A stretch of 64,000 nt of DNA from Allomuricauda sp. Its GTDB lineage: Bacteria; Bacteroidota; Bacteroidia; Flavobacteriales; Flavobacteriaceae. Numbering within the stretch: the stretch's first letter is position 1; every line of letters begins with the position of its first letter. Below, piece by piece: positions 16,832 through 26,788 of the stretch. The DNA lies in NCBI RefSeq assembly GCF_013911645.1, contig NZ_JACESV010000002.1:620001-684000 (forward strand), written 5' to 3'. The notes under the pieces were generated by a model. That model was not told the origin of the DNA and did not search any database. It saw only the letters and a program-made list of their open reading frames with translations. A program made the translations under genes and the position numbers.

Positions 16832-18331
16832 ATGTCCCTAAAAGCGTTTGCAGCAAAAATATTTGCGAATCGGATAGCCAAAAAAACCGATAAATGGGTA
16901 AACCGGCCCGTAAAAACCCAACAAAAGGTGTTTAATCAACTGGTTGCCCAAGCCAAGAGCACTGTATTTGGCAAGGACCATCAGTTCGAAAGTATAAAAT
17001 CGCACCAAGATTTTGTGGAACGGGTCCCCATTCGGGATTATGAGGAACTAAAAGGATACATCCAACAAATTATTGATGGCAAGAGTGATGTGCTTTGGCC
17101 GGGAAAACCCATTTATTTTGCCAAAACTTCGGGCACCACTTCCGGAGCGAAGTATATCCCCATTACCAAACCATCTATAAAAAACCAGGTCGAAGCCTCA
17201 AGGAATGCCATCCTCAACTACATTCACGAAACCGGAAACGCCGATTTTGTGGATGGAAAAATGATTTTTTTACAGGGAAGCCCCATTTTGGAGGAGAAAA
17301 ATGGAATCAAATTGGGCAGACTCTCCGGCATATCCGCCCATTACGTGCCCAACTATCTCCAAAAAAACCGATTGCCGAGCTGGGAGACCAATTGCATTGA
17401 GGATTGGGAGACCAAGGTGGACAAAATTGTTGAGGAGACCGAAAGGGAGAACATGACCGTTATTGCGGGAATACCCTCTTGGGTGCAGATGTATTTTGAA
17501 AGGCTCAACGCCAAGACGGGTAAAAAAGTGGGCGATCTCTTCAAAGAGTTCCAATTGTTCATTTATGGAGGGGTCAACTACGAACCATACCGGGCCAAGT
17601 TCGAGGACCTGATCGGAAAAAAAGTGGATAGTATCGAGCTTTTTCCCGCGAGTGAAGGCTTTTTCGCCTATCAAAATTCCCAAGAGCAAAAGGGAATGTT
17701 GCTGCTTTTGGATGCAGGAATCTTTTATGAATTTGTAAAGGCGGATGAGTTTTTTGATGAAAACCCGAAACGATTGACCATTGCGGATGTGGAATTGGAT
17801 GTGGATTATGCCATGGTAATTTCTACCAATGCGGGACTGTGGGGCTATAATCTAGGCGATACCGTTCGGTTTGTTTCCAAAGCCCCGTACAAAATTGTGG
17901 TGTCGGGGAGAATCAAGCATTTTATTTCCGCTTTCGGGGAACACGTAATTGCAAAAGAAGTTGAAGAGGCACTGCAATTGGCCGTGAAACAAACGGATGC
18001 GGTGGTAAACGAATTTACCGTAGCACCCCAGACCAACCCGAAAGAGGGAGAACTTCCCTATCACGAATGGTTTATCGAATTTCAGAAAGAACCATCAGAT
18101 TGGACGAAATTTTCTGAAATCATCGAAGAAAGCATGAAAAAACAGAACAGCTACTATTTTGATCTGATCGAAGGGAACATCCTTCAACCCCTAAAAATCA
18201 GCAGCATCAAACCAAATGGGTTTCAAGACTATATGAAATCCATAGGCAAATTGGGCGGACAGAACAAGGTGCAGCGCCTTGCCAACGACCGTAAAGTGGC
18301 CGATGGATTGCATCCCTTTAAAATTAGTTGA
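16832..18331 (+). CDS. GH3 auxin-responsive promoter family protein (acyl-adenylate ligase fold)
   Basis: A 499-residue member of the ANL adenylating superfamily. The nucleotide-binding loop is AKTSGTTSGAKYIPI at about residues 95-109, followed by SEGFFAY and GDTVRFVS, the GH3 equivalents of the later adenylation motifs. Plant members conjugate amino acids to hormones; the substrate of the Bacteroidota members is unknown. The ATG abuts the stop of the M23 gene. The DUF6909-like gene follows after about 50 bases. Confidence 0.88.
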   Translation: MSLKAFAAKIFANRIAKKTDKWVNRPVKTQQKVFNQLVAQAKSTVFGKDHQFESIKSHQDFVERVPIRDYEELKGYIQQIIDGKSDVLWPGKPIYFAKTSGTTSGAKYIPITKPSIKNQVEASRNAILNYIHETGNADFVDGKMIFLQGSPILEEKNGIKLGRLSGISAHYVPNYLQKNRLPSWETNCIEDWETKVDKIVEETERENMTVIAGIPSWVQMYFERLNAKTGKKVGDLFKEFQLFIYGGVNYEPYRAKFEDLIGKKVDSIELFPASEGFFAYQNSQEQKGMLLLLDAGIFYEFVKADEFFDENPKRLTIADVELDVDYAMVISTNAGLWGYNLGDTVRFVSKAPYKIVVSGRIKHFISAFGEHVIAKEVEEALQLAVKQTDAVVNEFTVAPQTNPKEGELPYHEWFIEFQKEPSDWTKFSEIIEESMKKQNSYYFDLIEGNILQPLKISSIKPNGFQDYMKSIGKLGGQNKVQRLANDRKVADGLHPFKIS

Positions 18332-18383
18332 CCCAGAACTGTTTAATTTTTATAGGAAATCACTTATTTTGCCAGAAGTTATG

Positions 18384-20069
18384 ATGGCAACAGAAGTAAA
18401 ACAGACAACCAGGGCACAAGAGTCCACGAATGCAATCGAGCGTTTGTACATCACTATGCGTCATTTGCTCAACCGTGGGTTTTATAAACCATCGGGCGTT
18501 TCGGGCAACGCACTTCGAAATGCACTTTTATTGCTAAGGCCAGAAATTTACGGCACCATTGCAGAGGACAAGGCGGAACTCAACGGACTTATCTATGTCT
18601 TGGAACGCTTGCCCGAAGGCATTGAGGAGTGCCGTTTCATCAATCTGACTTCCGATGAGGGCTTTGCCAAATCACACTTAAAACCCATTGTACCGCCCAA
18701 AAGGCGAAGAAACTGCTACCGAATAGACGATGAGCAGATGAACATCGAAATCACACGCGGCAGAAGCGATATCTATGATATTTTGACCCACCTTACCTTT
18801 TTGTTCGTGGAGTCGGGCAAAATCTCAAGAAGGGTGTTGGTCGATGATGGCAATGCCACCATTCGTGATTGGGACAAGCTTACCGAGTTTGTGCTGAGCG
18901 AGGAAAAGGATAATGACCAGCGAGAGGTGGCCCTGATCCACTGTGCCAATATTTTGGGAAGGACCTTTGATGAGGTGGTCGATATCCAAAACAAATTAAA
19001 GACCGCGAAGGATCCCGATCGTTTCTTAAACGTGATGTATTGGTTGGGCAAGCTGGCCATCGAAGAAGAGACTACGGGCAATAAAAGAACGATTACCTTC
19101 AGCCCTTTGTTGCGGGAGCGTTTGGGGCACCACATCCATGGAGAAAAATGGGCCGATAAAATCAAACGCACCTTACAAAAGCATAACTTATTGGATAGGC
19201 CGCTACATATCATCAGTGCCAACATGCACAGTGTTATGAACTCGCTTTTTGCCAAAAAGGCATTGGCCCAAGAGTTTCCCGATAACGAATCATTGGACAT
19301 TTATGAGGCATTGGGCTCCGAGAAGCATAAAAACCTCAATAAAAAAGTAAAAAATCTTGCCGAAAAGAACGGTATGATCTTTTTGGACGACGAATCCGGA
19401 GCAAACATTGACGTTCAAATCTTTGATACGGCCAAGTTCGGAAAGCAGAGTTGCTGCTATAAGTTGCCAGAGGATATTTCGGAGGAAGAAAAACCCGTTA
19501 TATTTGTGATGGACTATGCCTTTGGGGAACAAGCCTATGAAACCATAGATGAGTTGTTAAAACCTATGGAGTATGGGGAGGAAAAGGTTTTCCTGAATGT
19601 TGATTCGGTTTCCATTATGGGAAAGGCTGGTATTTTGGAAGGCGGTAAAGGCGATTTAATGATTCCCTCGGCACATATTTTTGAAGGAACGGCTGACAAT
19701 TACCCCTTTAAAAACGAACTTAACGGCTCGGATTTTGAGGGCCATGGCCTAAAAGTAATGGAAGGCACCATGGTTACCGTTTTGGGGACATCCTTGCAGA
19801 ATAGGGACATCCTCCAATTTTTCCATGAATCCACATGGAACGTGATAGGTTTGGAAATGGAGGGGGTGCACTATCAAAAAGCGATACAATCGGCATCCCA
19901 AATCCGAAAAAGCATAAAAAAGGATGTTAAGGTACGTTACGCCTATTATGCGTCGGACAATCCCTTGGAAACTGGAAGTACCTTGGCTTCTGGTGGACTG
20001 GGAACAACAGGGGTCAAGCCCACATATTTAATTACGGACAGGATTTTAAAACAAATATTCAATTCATAG
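18384..20069 (+). CDS. DUF6909-like protein with nucleoside-phosphorylase-like C-terminus
   Basis: About 561 residues. I recall this Bacteroidota-specific family as DUF6909. The N-terminal third is helical (AIERLYITMRHLLNRGFYKP). The C-terminal ~160 residues carry phosphorylase-like features: GDLMIPSAHIFEGTADNYPF, then GLKVMEGTMVTVLG and GLEMEGVHYQKAI near residue 490, which echo the acidic pocket motif (xEME) of purine nucleoside phosphorylases and nucleosidases. A longer reading from 18279 would overlap the GH3 gene; the paired ATGs at 18381/18384 avoid this. It ends 3 bases before the Wzz-like gene. Confidence 0.7.
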   Translation: MATEVKQTTRAQESTNAIERLYITMRHLLNRGFYKPSGVSGNALRNALLLLRPEIYGTIAEDKAELNGLIYVLERLPEGIEECRFINLTSDEGFAKSHLKPIVPPKRRRNCYRIDDEQMNIEITRGRSDIYDILTHLTFLFVESGKISRRVLVDDGNATIRDWDKLTEFVLSEEKDNDQREVALIHCANILGRTFDEVVDIQNKLKTAKDPDRFLNVMYWLGKLAIEEETTGNKRTITFSPLLRERLGHHIHGEKWADKIKRTLQKHNLLDRPLHIISANMHSVMNSLFAKKALAQEFPDNESLDIYEALGSEKHKNLNKKVKNLAEKNGMIFLDDESGANIDVQIFDTAKFGKQSCCYKLPEDISEEEKPVIFVMDYAFGEQAYETIDELLKPMEYGEEKVFLNVDSVSIMGKAGILEGGKGDLMIPSAHIFEGTADNYPFKNELNGSDFEGHGLKVMEGTMVTVLGTSLQNRDILQFFHESTWNVIGLEMEGVHYQKAIQSASQIRKSIKKDVKVRYAYYASDNPLETGSTLASGGLGTTGVKPTYLITDRILKQIFNS

Positions 20070-20072
20070 GAA

Positions 20073-21122
20073 ATGGCAGACCAACCAGTAAATCAGAATA
20101 ATTCAGATGAAATAGATTTGGGACAATTGTTCCAGATGATCGGGAGGGGTTTTCAGAAGTTCTTCAATTTCATCGGTAGCATTTTCAAAGGAGTTTTCCA
20201 CTTGGCAATGCTGTTCCTCATTTTTGTACAGAAAAACATCATCGTCATAGGGGCAGCCGTTATCATTGGCGGGGTTGGAGGATTTATTTTGGACAAAACC
20301 CTACCGGAAAAGTATATTTCCAGAATGGTTGTGGAACCCAATTTCAACAGTGTTCAGCAGCTGTACAATAATATAGCCTTTTATAATGATTTAGCAGAGG
20401 CGCAGGATTCCGTAGCTTTGGCCACGGCATTGAACATTACCGAGCACGAAGCGGCCAGTGTTAAGGAAATTTTCACCGATTCATATTCCGATGAGAACCA
20501 GAAAATAAAGCTCTTTGATGAATTTATTCGTGGTTTGGACACTACTACGGTTAAGGCAATTGATTATGAAAACTATTTAAAAAATTTCAATTCGATGGAT
20601 GCTCGGTTCCATCAAATCTCTGTAATAAGTACGGATAATAAGGTGGCCAAAAAGGCGCAACCGGCCATTATCAATTCGATTTCTGTCAATCAATATTTTA
20701 AGCTTCAGAAAAGAATCAACGATGAGAACTTGGACCTCCAGGAAGAAATCTACAAAAAACAGCTTGCCGAGATTGACTCGCTACAGAGCCTGTACAAAAT
20801 AGTAATGGTTAAGGAGGCAGACAAACCTATGCAAGGGACCAATATTAATCTTGCGGAAAGTTCAGATTCACAAGGCAGGGAGTTGGAGTTGGTGCAAGAA
20901 AAAGATGTTCTCAAAGAAAAATTAGTTGCCTTGAACAAAGAACGGGCCAATAAATCCACGATTATCAATGTAATAAGTGATTTTCCCACAAGAGGGGTGG
21001 AACTAAAGGGAATTTGGAACAGTTATAAGTTTAAACTTCCCATATTGTTGTTGGTCTTGGTGTTTGGAGTTTTGGCCTTACTTGCGTTGAACAGGTACCT
21101 CAAAACATATAACCAAAAATAG
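20073..21122 (+). CDS. Wzz-like chain-length determinant / polysaccharide co-polymerase
   Basis: A 349-residue inner-membrane protein with helices near residues 50-80 (IIVIGAAVIIGGVGGFI) and 320-340 (LPILLLVLVFGVLALLAL), enclosing a large periplasmic domain rich in helices and coiled coil (INDENLDLQEEIYKKQLAEI). This two-helix topology with a short cytoplasmic tail is that of Wzz/polysaccharide co-polymerases, without a tyrosine-kinase domain. It is the first gene of the polysaccharide locus and would set chain length for the Wzy-like polymerases at 34.6-37 kb. Confidence 0.72.
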   Translation: MADQPVNQNNSDEIDLGQLFQMIGRGFQKFFNFIGSIFKGVFHLAMLFLIFVQKNIIVIGAAVIIGGVGGFILDKTLPEKYISRMVVEPNFNSVQQLYNNIAFYNDLAEAQDSVALATALNITEHEAASVKEIFTDSYSDENQKIKLFDEFIRGLDTTTVKAIDYENYLKNFNSMDARFHQISVISTDNKVAKKAQPAIINSISVNQYFKLQKRINDENLDLQEEIYKKQLAEIDSLQSLYKIVMVKEADKPMQGTNINLAESSDSQGRELELVQEKDVLKEKLVALNKERANKSTIINVISDFPTRGVELKGIWNSYKFKLPILLLVLVFGVLALLALNRYLKTYNQK

Positions 21123-21181
21123 ACCAATATTTAGAGAGTTAAGTAGTTTTTGACATTGGGCCAATCAAAATAAAAAATGGT

Positions 21182-21958
21182 ATGAGGCGAATCTTGGTAA
21201 CAGGAGCCGGGGGTCAATTGGGCCTCACATTACAAGAACAGGCCCATGATTTTCCAGAGGTTTCCTTTGATTTCAAAACATCCAAAAAACTGGACATCAC
21301 CAAACCAAAAGAACTGGAGAAATTTTTCTCAAAAGAAAACTATGATTTGTGTATCAATTGCGCTGCATATACCCATGTAGAGGATGCAGAGAAGTACTCC
21401 GAAAAGGCTTTTGAGGTCAATGCGGAAGGGGTGAAAAATTTGGCCGAGGTATGTAGAGACCATAACACCACATTGATCCATATTTCTACGGATTATGTTT
21501 TTGATGGGGAAAAAGAAGGCCCATATACTGTTGATGATAAAACCAACCCTATCAACGAATATGGTAGGTCCAAACTAAGGGGAGAAAAGTTTATTCAAGA
21601 GATTTTACCGAACCACTATATAATTCGTTCATCTTGGTTGTACAGCAAAAAATACGGTCATAATTTCTATCGTTCAATTTTAAAAAAGGCTCTGGCGGGA
21701 GAAGATTTGTACATTACAGATACCCAAAAAGGATGTCCGACCAACACGGAGGCATTGGCAAAATTCATTTTAAATGAAATCGTGTTGGAAAAAAAGGCCT
21801 TCGGCATATATCATTTTACGGATGGGAAGCCAATGACGTGGTATGAATTTGCCAAGCAAATACTGGATGAAAACGGGTTAACAGACCAGGTCAAGCTTGT
21901 TTTGGACCCGAATTATCGTACTTTCGCAAAGCGGCCAAAGAACAGTGTTCTTTCATGA
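21182..21958 (+). CDS. rfbD: dTDP-4-dehydrorhamnose reductase
   Basis: The last step of dTDP-L-rhamnose synthesis, NAD(P)H-dependent reduction of the 4-keto sugar. It has 258 residues and an SDR fold: TGAGGQLG nucleotide motif at the N-terminus, NCAAYTHVEDAE, STDYVFDG, and the catalytic YGRSK. It ends with KRPKNSVLS, the usual end in many Flavobacteria but somewhat shorter than the E. coli enzyme (~300). It opens the rfbDBAC block; the order D-B-A-C is unusual compared with rfbBDAC. Confidence 0.93.
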   Translation: MRRILVTGAGGQLGLTLQEQAHDFPEVSFDFKTSKKLDITKPKELEKFFSKENYDLCINCAAYTHVEDAEKYSEKAFEVNAEGVKNLAEVCRDHNTTLIHISTDYVFDGEKEGPYTVDDKTNPINEYGRSKLRGEKFIQEILPNHYIIRSSWLYSKKYGHNFYRSILKKALAGEDLYITDTQKGCPTNTEALAKFILNEIVLEKKAFGIYHFTDGKPMTWYEFAKQILDENGLTDQVKLVLDPNYRTFAKRPKNSVLS

Positions 21959-22015
21959 TTAACAAAGAGTTTTCTTTTTTAGGAAACAGGCACATAGGGT
22001 TATAAAGGAGCTTAC

Positions 22016-23077
22016 ATGGACAAGGGTATTCCAAAAAATATTTTAATCACTGGTGGAGCCGGGTTTATCGGTTCCCATGTAGTTCGACGGTTCGTAACCA
22101 AGTACGATCACTACAAAATCTTTAATCTGGATGCGCTGACCTATGCGGGAAACCTGGAAAACTTAATAGCTATTGAAGAAGCCCCGAACTACTCATTTGA
22201 AAAAGGGGATATCGCCCATTCCGATTTTATCAATGAACTTTTCTCTAAACATAAGTTTGATGGTGTAATCCATCTGGCCGCAGAATCCCATGTGGACCGT
22301 TCCATTTCGGACCCCTTATCTTTTGTGCGAACCAATGTTTTGGGCACGGTCAACTTATTGAACGCTTCGTTGGAGTTGGCCAAGAACAACCCAAACTTCT
22401 TGTTTTATCACATAAGCACCGATGAGGTGTATGGAAGCTTGGGAAAAGAGGGGTTTTTTACCGAAAGCACAGCGTATGATCCAAACTCGCCTTACTCCGC
22501 CTCAAAGGCGAGCTCCGACCATTTTGTGCGAGCTTATGGAGCAACCTATAAATTACCGTATGTTATTTCCAATTGCTCCAACAATTATGGTCCTAATCAA
22601 TTCCCGGAGAAATTGATTCCTTTGTTCATTAACAATATCATACAAAACAAGCCGTTGCCTGTTTATGGTGATGGAAATTATACCCGTGATTGGTTGTACG
22701 TAAAAGACCATGCCAAGGCAATTGATTTGGTATTTCACAAAGGGAAAAAGGGAGAGACCTACAATATTGGGGGATTTAATGAGTGGAAGAACATTGATTT
22801 GACCAAATTGTTATGCCGATTGATAGACAAAAAACTCAAAAGACAAGAAGGCTCCTCAGAAAAACTGATAACCTTTGTAAAGGATCGTCCGGGACACGAT
22901 TTAAGGTACGCCATTGATGCCATCAAAATAAACCAAGAATTGGGATGGGAGCCATCCGTAACATTTGAGGAAGGTCTTGAAAAGACCATAGATTGGTATT
23001 TTGACAATCAGGAGTGGCTGGATCATGTTACCTCGGGAGACTATTTGGAATATTATAAAAAGCAATATCAAGCATAA
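22016..23077 (+). CDS. rfbB: dTDP-glucose 4,6-dehydratase
   Basis: The second step of the dTDP-rhamnose pathway. It has 353 residues, full length for the family. The NAD motif is GGAGFIGS at about residues 11-18, then LAAESHVDRSI, STDEVYG with catalytic D/E, and the active-site YSASKAS. The C-terminal substrate domain contains NCSNNYGPNQFPEKLIPLF and KDRPGHDLRYAID. It sits between rfbD and rfbA on the same strand. Confidence 0.97.
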   Translation: MDKGIPKNILITGGAGFIGSHVVRRFVTKYDHYKIFNLDALTYAGNLENLIAIEEAPNYSFEKGDIAHSDFINELFSKHKFDGVIHLAAESHVDRSISDPLSFVRTNVLGTVNLLNASLELAKNNPNFLFYHISTDEVYGSLGKEGFFTESTAYDPNSPYSASKASSDHFVRAYGATYKLPYVISNCSNNYGPNQFPEKLIPLFINNIIQNKPLPVYGDGNYTRDWLYVKDHAKAIDLVFHKGKKGETYNIGGFNEWKNIDLTKLLCRLIDKKLKRQEGSSEKLITFVKDRPGHDLRYAIDAIKINQELGWEPSVTFEEGLEKTIDWYFDNQEWLDHVTSGDYLEYYKKQYQA

Positions 23078-23083
23078 AACACA

Positions 23084-23953
23084 ATGAAGGGAATCATCTT
23101 GGCAGGAGGAACCGGCAGTAGGCTGCACCCACTTACCCTTTCGGTGAGCAAGCAGTTGATGCCCATTTACGACAAGCCAATGATTTATTATCCATTGTCC
23201 ACCTTAATGTATGCGGGAATCAAGGATATATTGATTATATCCACACCAAAGGACCTCCCGTTGTTCCAGGAACTGTTGGGTGACGGACAAAAGTACGGCT
23301 GTTCCTTTTCCTACGCGGTGCAAGAATCCCCAAATGGATTGGCGGAAGCCTTCATTATAGGTGAAGATTTTATTGGGGAGGACAAAGTAGCCCTCATTTT
23401 GGGGGACAACATTTTTTACGGCGCAGGCTTGTCCAAACTGTTGCAAGCAAACAATGACCCCGACGGAGGAATCATTTATGCATACCGAGTCAACGACCCA
23501 CAGCGATATGGTGTGGTAGAATTTGATGAAGCAGGAAAAGCCATCAGTATTGAAGAGAAGCCAAAGGAACCCAAATCCAATTATGTAGTGCCAGGGATTT
23601 ATTTTTATGATAATGAGGTCATCTCCATTGCCAAAAGCATACAACCCAGTGTAAGGGGGGAATTGGAGATTACTGATGTGAACAAGGCATACTTAAAAAG
23701 AGGTAAACTCAATGTAAGTATTCTAGATAGAGGAACGGCTTGGTTGGATACCGGCACGTTCCAAGCCTTGATGCAAGCCTCAAAATTTGTAGAAGTGATC
23801 GAGGAGCGACAAGGCTTGATAACTGGGTCGATAGAAGCAGCGGCGTATGAAATGGGCTATATCGGCCAAGAAGCATTAAAAGAGCTGGCAAAACCATTGA
23901 TGAAGAGTGGTTACGGAAAAAGATTGTTGGGCATATTGAGCAAAGAGGCATGA
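23084..23953 (+). CDS. rfbA: Glucose-1-phosphate thymidylyltransferase
   Basis: The first step of dTDP-rhamnose synthesis: makes dTDP-glucose from dTTP and glucose-1-phosphate. It has 289 residues. The signature [18 protein letters not shown] opens the protein, followed by [29 protein letters not shown] and [10 protein letters not shown], all diagnostic of RmlA. It starts 6 bases after rfbB and overlaps rfbC by 4 bases (ATGA), so the genes are translationally coupled. Confidence 0.98.
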   Translation: MKGIILAGGTGSRLHPLTLSVSKQLMPIYDKPMIYYPLSTLMYAGIKDILIISTPKDLPLFQELLGDGQKYGCSFSYAVQESPNGLAEAFIIGEDFIGEDKVALILGDNIFYGAGLSKLLQANNDPDGGIIYAYRVNDPQRYGVVEFDEAGKAISIEEKPKEPKSNYVVPGIYFYDNEVISIAKSIQPSVRGELEITDVNKAYLKRGKLNVSILDRGTAWLDTGTFQALMQASKFVEVIEERQGLITGSIEAAAYEMGYIGQEALKELAKPLMKSGYGKRLLGILSKEA

Positions 23954-24510
23954 TCAAGGCAACGGAGACCAAGTTAAAAGGGTGCTTTATAATTGAGCCC
24001 ACAGTTTTTGAAGATGAGCGGGGCTATTTTTTTGAAAGCTATAACCACAAGGATTTTTGTGAAGCGATTGGACGAGAAGTAAACTTTGTGCAGGATAACC
24101 AATCCTTTTCCAAGAAAGGGGTACTCCGGGGGTTGCATTTTCAAAAAGGAGAGCATGCTCAAGCTAAGCTAATCCAGATTCTTGAAGGGACAATCCAAGA
24201 TGTTGTAGTTGACTTTCGTAAAGATTCTCCTACCTTTGCGCGGCATTTCTCCATGGAGCTGAGCGACAAGAACAAAAAACAGTTATTTGTGCCTAGAGGT
24301 TTCGCCCATGGGTTTTTAACGTTGAGCGATACGGCAAAAGTAATGTACAAGTGCGATAATTACTATAACCACAAAGCGGAGGGAGGACTTCGTTTTGATT
24401 GCCCAGACCTAAATATAAAATGGAAGCTGAATAAAAAAGAAATAGTTCTTTCAAAAAAGGATTCAACTTTGGTGCATGAAAAAAACTTCAATCATATTGA
24501 TTGGAGTTAA
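23950..24510 (+). CDS. rfbC: dTDP-4-dehydrorhamnose 3,5-epimerase
   Basis: The third step of dTDP-rhamnose synthesis. A 186-residue cupin. Catalytic residues are visible in [10 protein letters not shown] (His) and [13 protein letters not shown], with the Tyr region [14 protein letters not shown] later. The start overlaps the rfbA stop as ATGA. About 113 bases of AT-rich sequence with no gene separate it from pseB, so the rhamnose block and the pse block may have separate promoters. Confidence 0.97.
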   Translation: MIKATETKLKGCFIIEPTVFEDERGYFFESYNHKDFCEAIGREVNFVQDNQSFSKKGVLRGLHFQKGEHAQAKLIQILEGTIQDVVVDFRKDSPTFARHFSMELSDKNKKQLFVPRGFAHGFLTLSDTAKVMYKCDNYYNHKAEGGLRFDCPDLNIKWKLNKKEIVLSKKDSTLVHEKNFNHIDWS

Positions 24511-24623
24511 ACAGAATATTTATTCTAGTTTTGTCAATGTTTTGAAATGTGCAAGGGTTTGAAGGGCAATAGAAAAAGAAAAGGGTATTAAACTTAGCAG
24601 GATTATAATAAAACTACAACAGA

Positions 24624-25640
24624 ATGACTTTTGAAGGAAAATCAGTTTTAATCACTGGAGGCACAGGTTCATTGGGTAAGGCTTTAACCTCTCATATATT
24701 TTCTAAACACCCAGAAGTAAGGAGGTTGATTATTTTCTCTAGGGATGAGCAAAAGCAATTTCAAATGGCTCAGGAATATCCTCATAAAGAATATCCACAG
24801 ATACGTTTTTTTATTGGTGATGTACGAGATAAGGATAGATTGGTAAGGGCTTTTAAAGGGGTTGATTATGTGATTCATGCAGCTGCAATGAAGCATGTTC
24901 ATTTGGCAGAATATAACCCTGAAGAATGTATCAAAACAAACATTGGAGGGGCACAAAATGTGGTGGATGCCTGTTTTGAAACCAAGGTAGAACGAGTTGT
25001 TGCATTATCAACAGATAAAGCATGTGCACCTATAAACCTCTATGGTGCAACTAAATTAACTTCTGACAAACTTTTTATAGCGGCAAACAATATTAAAGGA
25101 GACAGACCAATTAGATTTTCGGTAGTAAGATATGGAAACGTCATGGGTTCAAATGGATCTGTGATTCCATTTTTCATCAATAAAAAAAAATCTGAAGGAG
25201 TACTTCCTATTACTGATTCCAACATGACTAGGTTTAATATATCGTTGCAAGGTGGTGTTGATATGGTAATGCATGCTCTTGAACATGCCTGGGGAGGTGA
25301 ACTTTTTGTGCCTAAAATCCCCTCGTATCGAATAATGGATGTTGCTGAAGCTATTGGTCCCGAATGCGACAAACCTGTGATTGGGATAAGGCCTGGGGAA
25401 AAACTGCATGAAGAAATGATTACAAGCTCCGATTCCTTTTACACGTATGATCTTGGTAGGTATTATGTCATTTTACCGGCAACGCATAGCTGGAAACTGG
25501 ATGATTTTATAGAAGCTTTTGATGCCGCCAAAGTGCCAGAAGGGTTTAGATATAATTCTGGAGAAAATACCGAATGGGAAACTGTTGAAAACCTTCGTTC
25601 ACTTATTGTTAAGCATGTTGATGAAACTTTTAAGGTATGA
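24624..25640 (+). CDS. pseB: UDP-N-acetylglucosamine 4,6-dehydratase (inverting)
   Basis: The first step of pseudaminic acid synthesis: C6 dehydration and C5 inversion of UDP-GlcNAc. It has 338 residues, SDR fold, TGGTGSLGKAL nucleotide motif, AAAMKHVHLAEYNPEE (with the family-typical Met-Lys), STDKACAPINLYGATK with the catalytic residues, and RYGNVMGSNGSVIPFF. It overlaps pseC by 4 bases. From here to ~40 kb the DNA looks more AT-rich than the flanks. Confidence 0.95.
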   Translation: MTFEGKSVLITGGTGSLGKALTSHIFSKHPEVRRLIIFSRDEQKQFQMAQEYPHKEYPQIRFFIGDVRDKDRLVRAFKGVDYVIHAAAMKHVHLAEYNPEECIKTNIGGAQNVVDACFETKVERVVALSTDKACAPINLYGATKLTSDKLFIAANNIKGDRPIRFSVVRYGNVMGSNGSVIPFFINKKKSEGVLPITDSNMTRFNISLQGGVDMVMHALEHAWGGELFVPKIPSYRIMDVAEAIGPECDKPVIGIRPGEKLHEEMITSSDSFYTYDLGRYYVILPATHSWKLDDFIEAFDAAKVPEGFRYNSGENTEWETVENLRSLIVKHVDETFKV

Positions 25641-26788
25641 GCTTGAGCCCAATAATACCCTATGGTCGTCAGTCGATAGATGAAACTGATATACAATCAG
25701 TTATAGAAACATTGACCTCTGACTTTTTAACCCAAGGCCCAAAAGTTGCAGAGTTTGAAGAAAATTTTGCCGAATATGTTGGCTCAAAATATGCCGTTGC
25801 AGTTAGTAACGCAACAGCTGGATTGCATTTAGCGGTTTTGGCAATGGGTCTAAAACCTGGCGACAGAGTAATAACTACCCCAATAACATTCGCCGCCACA
25901 GCTAATTGCGTAAGATATGCTCAAGGTGAAGTTTGGTTTGCGGATATAGACCCAGAGACTTACCTCATTTCGTTTGAAAAAACAAAAGAATTAATTGAAA
26001 GTAAGTCCAAAGGCTTTTTTAAAGGAATTATTCCTGTAGATTTTGCTGGATTGCCTATAAATCTTGAAAAATTCAGGCGATTGGCCAAGGAACACGGGTT
26101 ATGGATTATTGAGGATGCTTGTCATGCACCAGGAGGGTTTTTTACGGATTCAAATGGGGAAAAACAGTTCTGTGGAAACGGAAACTATGCAGATATTGGT
26201 GTTTTTTCGTTTCATCCAGTAAAACATATTGCTTGTGGGGAAGGAGGAATGTTGACCACAAATGATGAGAAGCTATACAACAGACTACTGCTATTAAGAA
26301 CTCATGGGATAACCAAGGATGGCATGGAGGAGAATCATGGAGGGTGGTACTATGAGATGCAAGAACTTGGATTCAACTACAGACTTACCGATATCCAGTC
26401 TGCCCTCGGAATAACACAACTTGTGAAGAACAACGAGGGGGTTTTAAGAAGGAATGAAATAGCCGAGAGGTATAAAACTGCATTTAAAGGAAAATTAAAA
26501 TACCAAGCATTACCAGATGAAAGCTGGAATGCCCATCACCTTTTTGTTGTAGAAGTAGAAAACAGGAAGGGATTGTATGATTTTTTAAAAGAGAACAACA
26601 TATTTGCTCAAATTCATTATATCCCCGTACATACCTTGCCTTATTACAAGAGAATAGGTTATGATAATGCTGATTTAAACAACGCACTTAGATATTATAG
26701 CAAATGTATTAGCTTACCAATGTATCCTTCCTTGAAAGATAACGAACAGAATTTTGTGATAGAAAAAATGCTAGAGTTTAATGAATAA
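25637..26788 (+). CDS. pseC: UDP-4-amino-4,6-dideoxy-N-acetyl-beta-L-altrosamine transaminase
   Basis: The second step of pseudaminic acid synthesis, PLP-dependent. It has 383 residues of the DegT/DnrJ/EryC1 family. The opening IPYGRQSIDETDIQSVIETL and the catalytic lysine in SFHPVKHIACGEGG (~residue 195) are typical of PseC, as is GFNYRLTDIQSALGITQL. It is coupled by 4- and 8-base overlaps to pseB and pseF. Confidence 0.95.
   Translation: MSLSPIIPYGRQSIDETDIQSVIETLTSDFLTQGPKVAEFEENFAEYVGSKYAVAVSNATAGLHLAVLAMGLKPGDRVITTPITFAATANCVRYAQGEVWFADIDPETYLISFEKTKELIESKSKGFFKGIIPVDFAGLPINLEKFRRLAKEHGLWIIEDACHAPGGFFTDSNGEKQFCGNGNYADIGVFSFHPVKHIACGEGGMLTTNDEKLYNRLLLLRTHGITKDGMEENHGGWYYEMQELGFNYRLTDIQSALGITQLVKNNEGVLRRNEIAERYKTAFKGKLKYQALPDESWNAHHLFVVEVENRKGLYDFLKENNIFAQIHYIPVHTLPYYKRIGYDNADLNNALRYYSKCISLPMYPSLKDNEQNFVIEKMLEFNE

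Noticed and set aside
21182..21958. rfbD as a truncated pseudogene because it is only 258 residues
   Set aside because: All catalytic motifs are present and the KRPKNSVLS ending is the normal C-terminus in Flavobacteria as I recall it.
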